The notes: generated from the sequence alone by a model not told the origin. A stretch of DNA of 25,086 bases from Dipetalonema caudispina (GCA_013365325.1 JABVXV010000576.1:1-25086), one strand, 5' to 3'; counted from the stretch's first letter, positions 1 through 9,545 are shown. A program made the numbers and translations.

Positions 1-192
<192 letters not shown>

Positions 193-885
193 AAACTGCG
201 AACAGTTTCTCCTATCACAAGATAAATGTTTGATAGCGAAACAGACAATATTGTGATATAAATCATCCCATCGCTATCATTATCATCATTATTATCATCT
301 TTGTCATGATGACTATTATCACAAATTGATATCATTTCTTCCAATTATTAGCTAAATATTTAACACCTGAACAAATAGTAAGGATTTGCAAAAATTAATA
401 AGAAATTTTGACTTTAGAATAATCATAGTTTTATCACATTTGACAACTCAGCAAAATATCAATTCTTGATCATTTTCCTTATTACATTAACCTATTTGTT
501 GAGCTATTCTTGAAATAGAATGCTAATTAATTACTTGAAAATTACTGATATATAATGACTAATAATGTTTTTCGATTTTTTATTTAAGTAAAATAATTTC
601 GATTTAAATTTCTGCAATCTCTTTCCAACAATCATTTAGTTTGAATTATCTTTTGGCCTATATTTCTGTTTAATTTCATCCCGTTAAATCATATAATCAT
701 TTCATAGTTTTTCCACTACTTCTACAACGATAGAAAAAATAACTATCGCTTACTGAAGGAAAAATAGATAAGACGAAAAACTGCAAAAAGGAGAAAGAGA
801 GAAAGAGAAGAAAAAAATAAAAAAAAGTAGGAGAAATTTTTAAAAAAAAAAATAAAATCAAACTTTTCTAAACTTAAACATTTGT
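193..885. other. AT-rich non-coding stretch
   Basis: No open frame, splice pair or RNA gene stands out. It holds a short ATC/ATT-rich patch near 280-320 and a purine-rich run of A and G near 760-860. If the minus-strand exon at 998-1117 is real, the part next to it is that gene's 3' UTR and downstream flank. Confidence 0.6.
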
Positions 886-891
886 TTTATT
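886..891 (-). promoter_or_regulatory. Possible polyadenylation signal AATAAA
   Basis: Read on the minus strand this is AATAAA, about 107 bases beyond the stop codon of the candidate terminal exon at 998-1117. The spacing suits an animal 3' UTR, but AATAAA is common by chance in DNA this AT-rich, so it is weak support. Confidence 0.25.
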
Positions 892-997
892 TAATTTTTT
901 ATCTTTTAATTTTAATTTTAAGTTTTTTCCTCCATGTTTATACATGTTGTGTTTTGTGTTTCATATTTCTGTGGATATTTTCCCAATTTTGCGTTTT

Positions 998-1117
998 TCA
1001 TTCGTTACGGATAGATGGAAGCAAGGATGATGACCTATACAACGAGCTGCGAAGACCTAATTTTCTTTCATTTCGTGTGACAATTTCTTCAACATCCCAG
1101 CATTTCTTACTCTTTTG
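998..1117 (-). CDS. Candidate terminal exon of an unidentified gene (39 residues)
   Basis: I do not recognise the product. On the minus strand a T/G-rich tract ends in an AG acceptor (1119-1118). After it comes a 39-codon open stretch in phase 0 that starts QKSKKCWDVEE and ends in SIRNE and TGA. It is charged, Ser/Arg-rich and uses varied codons, unlike the surrounding low-complexity DNA. An AATAAA lies about 107 bases past the stop. A possible upstream exon end is the strong donor gtaagtat near 2535, which leaves phase 0 in one frame. The reading in frame 2 after the same acceptor is also open for a short way, and the plus strand is open through the same bases, so strand and frame are not proven. 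The poly-Leu that would precede it in a continuous reading is just the TTG microsatellite. Confidence 0.3.
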   Translation of the reverse strand, partial: QKSKKCWDVEEIVTRNERKLGLRSSLYRSSSLLPSIRNE

Positions 1118-1124
1118 CTGCATT

Positions 1125-1178
1125 AACAACAACAATAACAACAATAACAACAACAACAATAACAACAACAGCAACAGC

Positions 1179-1215
<37 letters not shown>

Positions 1216-1256
1216 GCAACAACAACAACAATAATAATAATACTAATAACAATAAA
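1125..1256. repeat. (CAA)n/(AAC)n microsatellite, interrupted
   Basis: CAA/AAC units are interrupted by CAG and AAT triplets. On the plus strand this reads as poly-Asn with Ser, on the minus strand as poly-Leu. Both are translation artefacts of the repeat rather than evidence of protein. On the minus strand it would serve as the T-rich tract before the acceptor at 1119-1118. Confidence 0.9.
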
Positions 1257-1312
1257 CTACTACTACTTCTATTTCTATTACCACTATCACTACTACTACT
1301 GCTACTATTCTT
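1257..1312. repeat. (CTA)n/(ACT)n degenerate trinucleotide repeat
   Basis: This is a continuation of the repeat block with imperfect CTA/ACT triplets, directly next to the CAA array. The two appear to be parts of one compound microsatellite. Confidence 0.75.
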
Positions 1313-2472
1313 CCTGCATTTTCATGATGACCTCTATTGCTTATATGTCATACTTACTGAGTCCTATCGTCGTCCACTTATGTGACACGCTTCTATCCCC
1401 GAATTTTGTATTCTAATAGAGTCATGCGGTCAAGTAATGACCGTTGAACTATTACTATGGCATTTCCTTTACACATATATTATTTATACGTCTATGTCAT
1501 CCAATCAAATAACCACTTCAATAAATTTTTTTCATCCTTTTTTTATTTTTGTTTTTTTTTTTCTCTTCAGCATCACATCCTTGGTGTATTATTTATAATA
1601 TTTTAGTTTTCCATCTAGCAATGATAGTGCTGTAGTGCAATTAAGAATTTCAGTTTTTGAATGAATTAATGATTCCTTGAATTGATATTTTTCAACTTCA
1701 AAATTTCCATCTTTTATTTTTCCAAATTCTTTTTTGACTACTAATACAAAATATCTAAACATAATCACGCTTGATCACAGCTTTACTTACATCTTTTTTT
1801 TTTTCAAAAATCAGTAGGAAATAATCCCAACATTTGATACTATAACTTTCTTCTTCATGGATTATATTTGAATTAAATCTTTGATTGAAGATAGCTTCAA
1901 ATCCTTTTTTCCCTCTCTCTTTCTCCCTTCCTTTCACTTATACTTCAATTAGTTCCAAAATTATGTGCAGTTATGATAAAGTCAGTTTTTTCATTTTTCG
2001 TCCAAATTAAATTATTTAATTTAAATTATCTTTCGCATCAAAAATTTTCCGTCTTTCATTAATCATTTAACAGTTGACGATGCTAACATTAAAGTTAACC
2101 ATCAAATATATTAGTATAGGTTAATTTAAATCATGTTATAAAGTTGTTCAATCATATTAGATTCATATTTGTATCACTTTGAATTTGATCTAAAATTTAT
2201 ATTGAAGTATAAAATATAGAAATCTGTGCAAAAATAGAAGATCTGGTGCTAAGTTAAACGATCAAGTTAATAAAGTTAAACGATGAATTAGATCATCATA
2301 ATGAATTTCATGTCATGTAGTGGTTCAAATTTGAATTGAAATTGTACTTAGATAGAAAATATACAAACATACTAAAAGATATTCATCGGTAAAGGTCACG
2401 TATATCGTGGGATAATACGAACAAAATATCAGAGGAAACCCGTTCGCAGTATGAACATGTTGTCGTCATAAT
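1313..2472. other. AT-rich stretch without a recognisable gene
   Basis: No supportable exon. A T-rich block lies at 1530-1565. Two copies of the 12-mer AAGTTAAACGAT sit at 2251-2262 and 2273-2284, starts 22 bases apart. A short open frame on the minus strand at 1755-1937 is Lys/Phe-biased and looks like chance. Confidence 0.6.
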
Positions 2473-2482
2473 AGTCGTAAAT

Positions 2483-2668
2483 TTGTTGAAATTCTATTTC
2501 TCTTTAATTCCGGTCATTCATATACTTACCGTTCCGGTACGAATGGATTCAAATAAATGGTTAAACGGGTTAGCATCATCGTTAACCTCTTTTGATGTAT
2601 TAATGCTTTTGCATCGGTTTTGGTGTAAAATTTACGAAAGTGGCACAGTCCTGTACTATTACCATTAA
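2483..2668. other. Higher-complexity island, open on both strands
   Basis: The base composition here is less skewed than in the flanks. The plus strand has a 61-codon frame ending ESGTVLYYYH and a stop, without a clear acceptor before it. The minus strand shows TACAG as a possible acceptor near 2660 and a consensus donor gtaagtat near 2535. Between them one minus frame is fully open (it includes FRKFYTKTDAK), and another is open only for the final 30 or so codons (ending HLFESIRTGT). The strong donor makes a minus-strand internal exon the better guess. I assign no function. Confidence 0.25.
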
Positions 2669-3359
2669 ATAAATGTTATCATTTGTGAACGTTGTTCGAT
2701 TTATTTAATGAAATTTTTTCTCCTAAAATATAATACATCTATTTAAAATTTTTTACAATTTTCAAAAGATTTAAAGGAAATGATGAAAATTTAAATTTGT
2801 TGTTTTTGTCAATAATTTTAAAGATAGTTATAACTTAATATTTATTATTAAAATTTGAAATGCAGAGAAAAAAATCAGTAGGAAAATTATTGTCACCTAT
2901 GAGTAGTTCATATACAAAATTCATCATTAAATTTTCATGCAATCTTATTTAGTTCTGTCCCTTTTGCTTTTATTAATTATTATTCTATCTGATCAAATTT
3001 CTAAAATTTTCTTCCAAATTTTGCTATTTAGTAGCAGGAAAAGTTAATATTATATATTTAACAGTGCAAAATCTATTCATTACTGAATGAAACGATAACA
3101 ATATTTGAATAATTTAATATAAAATATATTTGTATAACGCATATATATATATCATAAAGGAAGGGCTTAATTTTTTTTTTATTTGATAAAATTTGAACAA
3201 TTTAAAAGTATATTGTAAACATTCATCATCCATATCACTTAATCATATTATAAATGTTTCAATTTTTTTTTTTTATCAAGTAATTATTTCATAGTTTATA
3301 TACTTAAATAGATCATTTGTAACATAATTTACAGCATCATGTCATCATCATTTCATTTC
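2669..3359. other. AT-rich stretch without a gene
   Basis: Apart from T-runs near 3170 and 3262 and an (AT)n patch near 3140-3155, I see no exon or structured element. Confidence 0.6.
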
Positions 3360-3480
3360 TTACCTCCCCTTTTCCTCTCTTCTTGTCCCTACAATCCCTC
3401 CTTCTCCTCTCTCCCCCCTATTTATTCAATCTTCCCCGCTCATTCTTTCTCCCTTCCTCCTTTTAAAACTTTCATTGTTC
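3360..3480. repeat. Polypyrimidine (C/T-rich) tract
   Basis: About 120 bases are almost wholly C and T on the plus strand, with several C-runs. Similar tracts recur at 7780-7930, 8298-8355, 12838-12880 and 17930-17990, so this looks like a recurrent low-complexity class in this genome. It lies about 100 bases upstream of a possible TATA box. Confidence 0.7.
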
Positions 3481-3581
3481 ATTGAAAATGTTTCCGATAG
3501 TGAAAAGATTCATTCATCCATTCTTATTCTTGTAGCACTAGCAACATTTTGAAAAGTTGCTGAAGAAGAGAAGTAATATGG

Positions 3582-3589
3582 TATAAAAG
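3582..3589 (+). promoter_or_regulatory. Possible TATA box
   Basis: TATAAAAG sits in a less AT-skewed context, downstream of a polypyrimidine tract and about 65-70 bases before ATG codons near 3645 and 3654. TATA-like strings are expected by chance here, so this is a candidate only. Confidence 0.15.
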
Positions 3590-3644
3590 TTGGCTATTGG
3601 ACGCTTCAAACTGGTTCAAAGCATGATCATTCATTAGAGAGCGG

Positions 3645-3881
3645 TTGAAAGGAATGAGTGGAAGAAAGGAGAATCTCTCCGATAGCTTTCTCAATTCGAT
3701 TCAACATCAGCTGCCGGTCACTTTTTCCCCAAATATCCTTCTCACCTCCGTCATTCCTATCCATCCTTCTTATCCTTATATCCTAATATCCTGTCATTTC
3801 TCTTATTCCACTTTTTTTTTTTCTTTTTTCTTTCTTTTTCCGCACCATCTACGCATTATCATATCGGTAGTAGCACACTAA
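3645..3881 (+). other. Weak open reading frame, possibly a first exon
   Basis: A 78-codon frame. The first 25 or so codons (starting MKGMSGRKENLSD) are of ordinary complexity. The rest dissolves into pyrimidine-run residues (Ser, Pro, Phe). The minus strand of the first part is also open and ends with a stop (PLSNE). No function can be assigned, and neither strand has convincing splice sites. Confidence 0.15.
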
Positions 3882-3887
3882 TCATTC

Positions 3888-3888
<1 letters not shown>

Positions 3889-3919
<31 letters not shown>
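3889..3919. repeat. Poly(T) run, 31 bases
   Basis: An uninterrupted T-run. Runs of this kind are frequent in the window, and this is one of the longest. Confidence 0.9.
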
Positions 3920-3922
<3 letters not shown>

Positions 3923-4920
3923 CGAAAAAGCTACATTTTTTTTTTCTCTTTCGCTTGGAAATTATTCATTAAAGTGGACAATAATTTGGATGTGACAATG
4001 TCTACGTCATAATAATTTCATATGTAAAAATAAATGAAATACATGAGGCTTTTTTTTTCATGCATTTCAATGCAATAATTAGTGTATGTAAGATTAAATT
4101 AAAGATAAAGATTAAATTCCCATTAATGAATTTAGTTAAAAATCAAATTAAACATTAGACAATAAGCATAAAGTGATAATTTAAAATGAAAAGGGAAAGA
4201 AGAAGTAATATATATATATCGAAGAGAAAAATAAATAAGCATCAATTATTTTACCTGAAAGATAAAACAAACAAATAAACACTTTTTTTTTTTTTTGATA
4301 AGCTATCAAAAAAGTAAATGACCAACTTTGAACAAATGTTGTCAACAATTAAAAATCCCATCGATAAAAATGATATGATATCAAATTTTTCATTATCAAC
4401 GAAATCTATTTATTGCATTTTAAATTTGCAACACAAAAGACTGATACGATGTGATAAAGTTTCAAGAAAGTTAATATATTAGCTATGTGACAGATGATAA
4501 AAGGATAATAAATAAACTTTTCATTTAATATCATATCTATTGAAGAAATATTCTGATTAGAATGGCTGATAACAATATTCAAGAAAGGGAAAAAAGCTTG
4601 AAATATGAAATTTTGAAAGCAAAACTTCTTCTGAAGAATAAGTGTTGTTAATCGCTTTCTGTTATCATCCATTCGACACATAAATTGGTCGGAATTTCAT
4701 CGTAGCTATTTATGAAATGATTATACAGGTAACCGTAAAGATACTAAATACGGTATTTAGAAGTTGAAAAAGAGACAATAGCTTGACTTCAGTTGACTTG
4801 CTTATCCATAATTTGACTTCAGAACTATAATTATTTATAGTTTAATTTGATATAGCTAATATATCATTGATCAAAACGATTGGACGGAATTTTTAAAAGT
4901 TTAGCGATAGTCTAATATTT
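3920..4920. other. AT-rich stretch without a gene
   Basis: A 91-codon minus-strand frame at 4406-4681 exists, but it is rich in Ile, Phe, Asn and Lys as expected of unconstrained AT-rich DNA, and has no splice or composition support. I call nothing here. Confidence 0.6.
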
Positions 4921-5025
4921 TTAAACTAGTATTTGGAGTGAATGAATAAAGCTATCGGATTGATCACGTAACCGGAGCTGGTGATATCCATGTAATTTTC
5001 TCGTCACTCTTTCATATTTAGGTTG
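4921..5025 (-). CDS. Candidate terminal exon (34 residues), unidentified
   Basis: On the minus strand an acceptor TACTACAG (AG at 5027-5026) is followed in phase 0 by 34 codons that start QPKYERVTRKLHG and end SLQILV, then TAA. The stretch is basic and of ordinary complexity. A (GT)n array lies just upstream in the minus direction. It could be spliced from the exon at 6546-6732 if that one ended early at a gtttct donor in phase 0, giving an alternative C-terminus. No AATAAA stands out soon after the stop. The plus strand also has an acceptor-like tatttag at the same place, so strand is unsure. Confidence 0.22.
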   Translation of the reverse strand, partial: QPKYERVTRKLHGYHQLRLRDQSDSFIHSLQILV

Positions 5026-5057
5026 CTGTAGTAGCGATAAACCAGATGAAACATACA

Positions 5058-5059
5058 AC

Positions 5060-5109
<50 letters not shown>

Positions 5110-5120
5110 ACATACACACA
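5058..5120. repeat. (CA)n dinucleotide microsatellite
   Basis: A long CA array with minor interruptions at both ends, followed by a short (GA)n at 5152-5161. The Cys/Val repeats in the minus-strand translation are repeat artefacts. Confidence 0.95.
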
Positions 5121-5272
5121 TTTTCATAAATATCACAAAAATTCAATAAAAGAGAGAGAGAGAAATAAATAAAAGATGAAGAAGGCATACACGTACGTTG
5201 CTGATAGATAAACGATAGATAGTTCCTTGAATGCCGCTAGGTTTTAGATATATGCAAAACTGGTATATTTAG

Positions 5273-5386
5273 GGTGAGCTACAACGAGTGACCAATAAAG
5301 GTAGTAGAAGTAGCGGTTCCAGTGCATGGTTTCACTCTTCTGATCAGCATATGCTCAACTATGTCATCAATATTCAAACAGGATAA
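5273..5386 (+). CDS. Candidate terminal exon (37 residues), unidentified
   Basis: The plus strand has an acceptor ggtatatttag, then 37 codons in phase 0 that start GELQRVTNKGSR, include WFHSSDQHMLNY and end in TAA. Composition is ordinary, with Trp, Met and His present. The frame is too short to be compelling. The minus strand is open across part of the same bases but lacks an acceptor there. No partner exon on the plus strand was found, so this may be chance. Confidence 0.2.
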   Translation, partial: GELQRVTNKGSRSSGSSAWFHSSDQHMLNYVINIQTG

Positions 5387-6430
5387 TCATTGTCAACTTA
5401 TTGTCGTTGTAACTAACTACCGCTATTGTTACTATTGTTATTGTTGTTACTATTATTGTTTGTAATAGTACAATCTAATATTACTATTATGTTTTGTTAT
5501 TATTGTTATAGCAAAAAATTTTTTTCAACTTAACCTTTTTTATTTGAAGAAATTGTAATTGATCAATTTATGATAAATTATTATATGATATTTGTAGAAA
5601 GAAAAGTATTCTAAAGTTGGAAACTTATATTTTAAGAAAATTTAACCTCGAAAATCCTAAATTAACTTATAAAAGATTAAGCTAATCTGTTAAAAATTTA
5701 ATTTATGTTAATGAAAAGGAAAAAAGCAATGGAATTAAGCCGGAGTTTCTTTTTTCTTTACTTCCAATAATTATTGTCAATTATTGTTGCTCTTTTTATT
5801 TTTATCTTTATAATTAATATCGACTATTTCTGCTAATCAAATTTTTGAGTTTTCTTTTTTTGTTTTGTTTATTCTTAGCTTTTCTAAGAAATTAGTGTCA
5901 GCCATTTGCATTCATTATATTTCAGGTTTGCACAAATTGATTTATTATTATTCATTTCAATTTCGATTAAATCTAATATTTAATTTCGATTAAAATGTAT
6001 GCGTTCTGTGTTTCATTGTTGTTTCCCTTTCATTTTGCTTTTGATTGTTTATGTTGAAAACAAGCCGGTTGATTTGTAAGCAATTAGGTGTCGACGATAA
6101 GAGTAATAGTCATCGATGAATGTTAATAGATTCTTCTTTTAACAAAAAGATTGGTAAATTTTCTCTTTTTTTTTCCTTTTCTTTCTTTCTTCAAAAAATT
6201 TTGAACTTTTACTTAACTTGGCTTAATTTCACTTGGCTACTTTTTTCTAGCAATTTTCTGTCTATTTATCGTTACCATCAATGCAATATTTGCTGCTTAA
6301 ATGTGCTTGAGTTGAAATGCCAAATATAAAGGAAGACGGGATGAGGGTTGAGGGATTGATTGGAACAAGAAGAAGAAAACAGGAGAAAGCAGGGAAATTA
6401 TGATGGAGATAGGAATAAAAGATGATTATC
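5387..6430. other. AT-rich stretch without a gene
   Basis: It holds a degenerate TTG/TTA trinucleotide patch at 5425-5510 and T-rich tracts. The short plus-strand frame at 6120-6329 is Phe/Leu/Ser-dominated and looks like chance. Confidence 0.55.
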
Positions 6431-6436
6431 TTTATT
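6431..6436 (-). promoter_or_regulatory. Possible polyadenylation signal AATAAA
   Basis: Read on the minus strand, AATAAA lies about 110 bases after the stop codon of the candidate terminal exon at 6546-6732. The position fits a short 3' UTR, but chance occurrence is likely in this composition. Confidence 0.28.
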
Positions 6437-6545
6437 GATCCATAAAAATCTAATCATATCATTTTCCTTTCATTATTGTAAATGGTAGATATGATGCTGA
6501 TGATATGGTAATATAATATAGAGTAAATTTATATAAAAGTGTCAT

Positions 6546-6732
6546 TTAGACATAAGGTATAGTATTAGCCAAATGATTGAAGCGAGATTGCAAAAATGAC
6601 AACGATAAGTAATCTAATCTACGATATGACATGCGACAAGAAACCGGGTATGAGCGACTACAACTATTGCTTTGACTTCGACGACGATCGGTCGAATTTG
6701 GGTCGATGATGTCCTGCTCCAATGCTCCTTCA
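6546..6732 (-). CDS. Candidate terminal exon (61 residues) with Ser/Arg-rich C-terminus
   Basis: I do not recognise the product. On the minus strand a T/G-rich tract ends in ttgttcag (AG at 6734-6733), a good nematode-like acceptor. The exon starts with one base completing a codon, then runs 61 codons to TAA. It begins EGALEQDIIDPNSTDRRR, has a Ser/Arg/Tyr-rich middle and ends NHLANTIPYV. Codon variety and GC content are well above the flanks. An AATAAA follows the stop by about 110 bases. A phase-matching upstream donor exists at 7674. The plus strand is also open through 42 codons here (it includes YDMTCDKKPGMSDYNYCF) but has no acceptor. This is the best-supported minus-strand exon, still without homology evidence. 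Confidence 0.35.
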
Positions 6733-6808
6733 CTGAACAATACAACAACAATATACAACAATTAAAACTACTTCAAAAATGCTCCTTTTCCCAATCGGCA
6801 TCAAGCCA

Positions 6809-6869
6809 TTATCATCATCGTCATCACGATCATCATCATCATCATCACAATCATTATCATTATTACCAC
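6809..6869. repeat. (ATC)n/(CAT)n trinucleotide repeat
   Basis: ATC/CAT triplets with a few substitutions. They read as poly-His on the plus strand and poly-Asp on the minus strand, and both readings are artefacts of the repeat. Confidence 0.85.
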
Positions 6870-7499
6870 CAACAGTAACAATAACCAGCTGATCAGCATA
6901 TTTCATTAATATGCAAACAATAATCTCTTTCTCTTTCCCGCCTCCTCCGCTTGTCTTTAGCACCTTATTATACATGAAAGTGATATTTCCGTTTTTTGGT
7001 TTCCGTTTTTTAAAAACATTTACTGAACTTATCGATGAAATTATTAGTGTTATGGTTTTTTTTAAACTTGAATAAAGCATTAATTGATTTTTTTCATCAC
7101 TCTTGAATTTGAATGATAATTAATTGCTGAATATACTAGTGACAATTAAGTAAAGTTTAAATTTAAAGCTTAATTTCCAATATCATTATAAAACTAAGTG
7201 TGTGCACATTTTTCTCTCATTTTCAAATTATTATCATATTTATTCTTGACATATTCACCAGCTTCCCAATTCTTTTTCTTTGAAATATTTTAAAATTCTC
7301 TTTTCGCTTCTCTCCTTCCTTCTCTTTGCTTTGCTTCTTCATCTCTCTCTTCAGTTACTTAAAGAAACAGTTATTAAAACAAATTACCAACTACAGCGTC
7401 TATTCAATGTAGATGCAAATGCAAATATCTGTTTGAGGGATATATTACGATGATTGAAATTGGTTCGAAATAGGATTAATAGCAAATAGTATGGTCTGT
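6870..7499. other. AT-rich stretch without a clear gene
   Basis: The minus-strand frame 6730-7080 is partly the ATC repeat and otherwise Lys/Ile-rich. If the minus-strand exons on either side are real, this is their intron. A pyrimidine-rich patch lies at 7300-7350. Confidence 0.5.
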
Positions 7500-7537
7500 G
7501 AAGATGAAGATGATGATGAAGAAGAAGAAGAAGAAGG
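7500..7537. repeat. GAT/GAA trinucleotide repeat
   Basis: A purine-rich run of GAT then GAA triplets that reads as poly-Ser on the minus strand. GAATGA-like motifs continue to about 7605. Confidence 0.8.
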
Positions 7538-7673
7538 AATGAATGAGTGAATGAAATGAATGGGAGTTATTCGGGATAAGAGTGAAATTTGAAATGAAAT
7601 GAATGAGAAGAAAGAGAAATTTTTGAGCGAATTGCTGATGTTGATGATGATGATTGTGGGGCTCTTCTTGTAC

Positions 7674-7747
7674 TGTAGTTTTGCGTTGGGGAACATTTCG
7701 GTAAATAGGACCCCATCCTTATATCCATGTATTTCATTCCAGTAACC
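7674..7747 (-). CDS. Weak candidate internal exon upstream of 6546-6732
   Basis: On the minus strand this stretch ends at a gtacaa donor in phase 2, which joins in frame to the exon at 6732 (the split codon becomes His). The translated part reads GYWNEIHGYKDGVLFTEM then FPNAKL. The proposed acceptor (aatgag) lacks a pyrimidine tract, and another frame through the same bases is also open. I treat it as a hint that a minus-strand gene extends to the right. Confidence 0.13.
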
Positions 7748-7779
7748 CTCATTTCATTCCATCCGGGAGCTTATCAAAT

Positions 7780-7930
7780 TGGGTCTTCCCCTCCCACACC
7801 TCCCCATCATACTCCCCGCTCCTCGTTCCCCGCATCTCCTCCCCCCTTCTCCACCCCGCGTCTTCCTCTCTCCCCGTATCCTCTCTCCTCTTCCTCCTCC
7901 ATATCTTCCTATACAACATCCATTCTTCTT
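7780..7930. repeat. C-rich polypyrimidine tract
   Basis: About 150 bases of C and T, with C-runs that stand out against the AT-rich background. The Pro/Ser-rich plus-strand frame (7727-8008) and the Gly/Arg-rich minus-strand frame (7754-7957) both come from this tract. Only the short stretch after 7930 (for example QAIWTIFLEW in one plus frame) is of ordinary complexity. Confidence 0.7.
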
Positions 7931-8008
7931 AGGAATCGTCCAAGCAATATGGACCATTTTTCTGGAATGGTCAGTGGTCGTTACAAACTGTTATTAGTTT
8001 ATTCCTAA

Positions 8009-9266
8009 ATAGGTTAGCAAGAATTAATTACTGAAAATAGTCTTATGAAAATAGCAATTTTCTTTTTGCATATTTTAATGTTATATTTAGTTACGACTAA
8101 ATTTATTCATGCCGCCGCTAGTAATTAGTGGTAGTACCATTAATAGTAATTGATGAGAATGTTTCAAATTTTGGGATTAAAAGGATAGAAAAATTTTGCC
8201 CTTTTTTTTAGGATAGGAATATATGTGGAAAAATAGTATGTAATATTTTTGAAACCTGTTATCATTTCCTGGTTATAATATAAATTTTCCAATTTTCTAC
8301 GTTTTTTCCTTCTTTTTTTCTCTCTCTCTTTCTTTCCTTCTTTCCCTCTCTCCTCTGATTTTTCTTTGTTTTCTTAAAAAAAAATCTTTTTACATTCCTT
8401 TCGCTATTTCCAACTAAAATTCATTGAAATTTTTCGAAAAATTTGACCCTTATTTTTACCTCTTTTCCGATTATCTTTTTCTTCATTTAAACTAACGGCT
8501 AAATTCATACATTGTAAAACGATTGCTTTTGCCACTATAGCAATTAATAAATTAATTTTAATAAAGTAATTTTTCTGTAATCACCGGTCATTGAAATCAT
8601 ATTTCGTTAATTTTAACATTTAAAATTATACAAAGAATTGTATTCAAAAATTCCTTAGCTTTTCATTATAAAAACATTCATATAAATTAAATTGGCGACA
8701 GTATTTAAAATCTTTGCAGGAATTAAGAATGGTAGATTTCTTGATTTGAAAATTTTTAACCGATCGTTTTTATACGTTGAAGAATTTTGGTAGTGTGAAG
8801 TTTCTGAAATTTAAAATAATTTAACATAAATTTAATTGTACATGTGAAAAATGGGTAGTAATTTGTAGAAATATGATGTAATTCAAAGGTAATACTTAAC
8901 GAATGTTAGCACTAATCTAGCTTCCTTATGATTGCAATATTAAGTTTAAAATAAGACTTCTTAAATATAACTTGGCTTCAAGTTTTCATTTTCAAATTCA
9001 AACTTCAAAATATTTCCTAATGAATAAATCCTTGCTTATTTTTATAATATTTAAATTAACTTTGTCTCAAGTCAAAATTTTTGTTTTTAGCTAATAACGA
9101 AGCATATTCAAAATATTTGAATATTTACTAAAATTATTATTATTATTATTGTTACTTTTTTTTCGGAAGGAGAAGAGGAGATGCAATAGTTTGAAATTCA
9201 TACAACTCATGCCGTTTAAAAATTAATTTGTGATTGATTTCAATCAAATTTCGTCATAATTTTGCA
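8009..9266. other. Intergenic AT-rich stretch
   Basis: No exon seen. A polypyrimidine tract lies at 8298-8355 and a short (ATT)n at 9131-9151. This is the probable upstream region of the zinc-finger gene that starts at 9374. I could not identify a core promoter. Confidence 0.55.
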
Positions 9267-9267
9267 G
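9257..9267 (+). promoter_or_regulatory. Possible trans-splice (or 5' UTR) acceptor
   Basis: ataattttgcag is a splice-acceptor-like string about 106 bases upstream of the first ATG of the zinc-finger gene. In nematodes such a site can accept a spliced leader. Two short upstream frames follow (an ATG near 9284 with 12 codons, and one near 9334 with 5), which is a little unusual for a 5' leader. Confidence 0.25.
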
Positions 9268-9373
9268 TGATTTCACCGATCGGATGATATCTGCACGACG
9301 GATGAAAGCATATTACAATTAGAAGAATGTATTTGAAAGTATAGTATTTGCCTGTTTATATATTTATACAATA

Positions 9374-9545
9374 ATGGATGCACTAATATTGAATGCTGGA
9401 CATTCGCAACTGGAAGAACAGCTAAAAATCGCAGCAGCTTGCGGTGTCGCGGAACGACAAAACGGTTCCAAATCTAGCGATATTACCGCGGTGATAGCAA
9501 CAGAAGATAATGATGAGATGACAGCAATGGAGGATAATAACGAAA
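9374..9545 (+). CDS. Exon 1 of the C2H2 gene
   Basis: 57 codons plus one base. It opens with ATG and is rich in Ala, Glu and Asp, of clearly higher complexity than its surroundings. The donor gtttgt matches the exon 4 donor. The open frame continues past the donor into Lys/Phe-rich noise to 9673, as expected of intron read-through. Confidence 0.62.

Noticed and set aside
882..1385. 167-codon plus-strand frame with a poly-Asn tract
   Set aside because: The poly-Asn and poly-Leu parts are translated microsatellite and the first 45 codons are Phe/Leu-rich noise. Only the short middle part is of ordinary complexity, and it has no plus-strand acceptor.
4406..4681. 91-codon minus-strand frame
   Set aside because: Amino-acid use is what random AT-rich DNA gives, and nothing around it supports a gene.
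5285..5395. Minus-strand frame that includes DDIVEHMLIRRVKPC
   Set aside because: It looks protein-like but an in-frame stop lies just upstream with no AG between, so it cannot begin as a spliced exon and has no suitable start.
7727..8008. Pro/Ser-rich plus-strand frame and Gly/Arg-rich minus-strand frame
   Set aside because: Both follow directly from a C/T-rich tract. Three frames are open at once, as expected of a polypyrimidine run.
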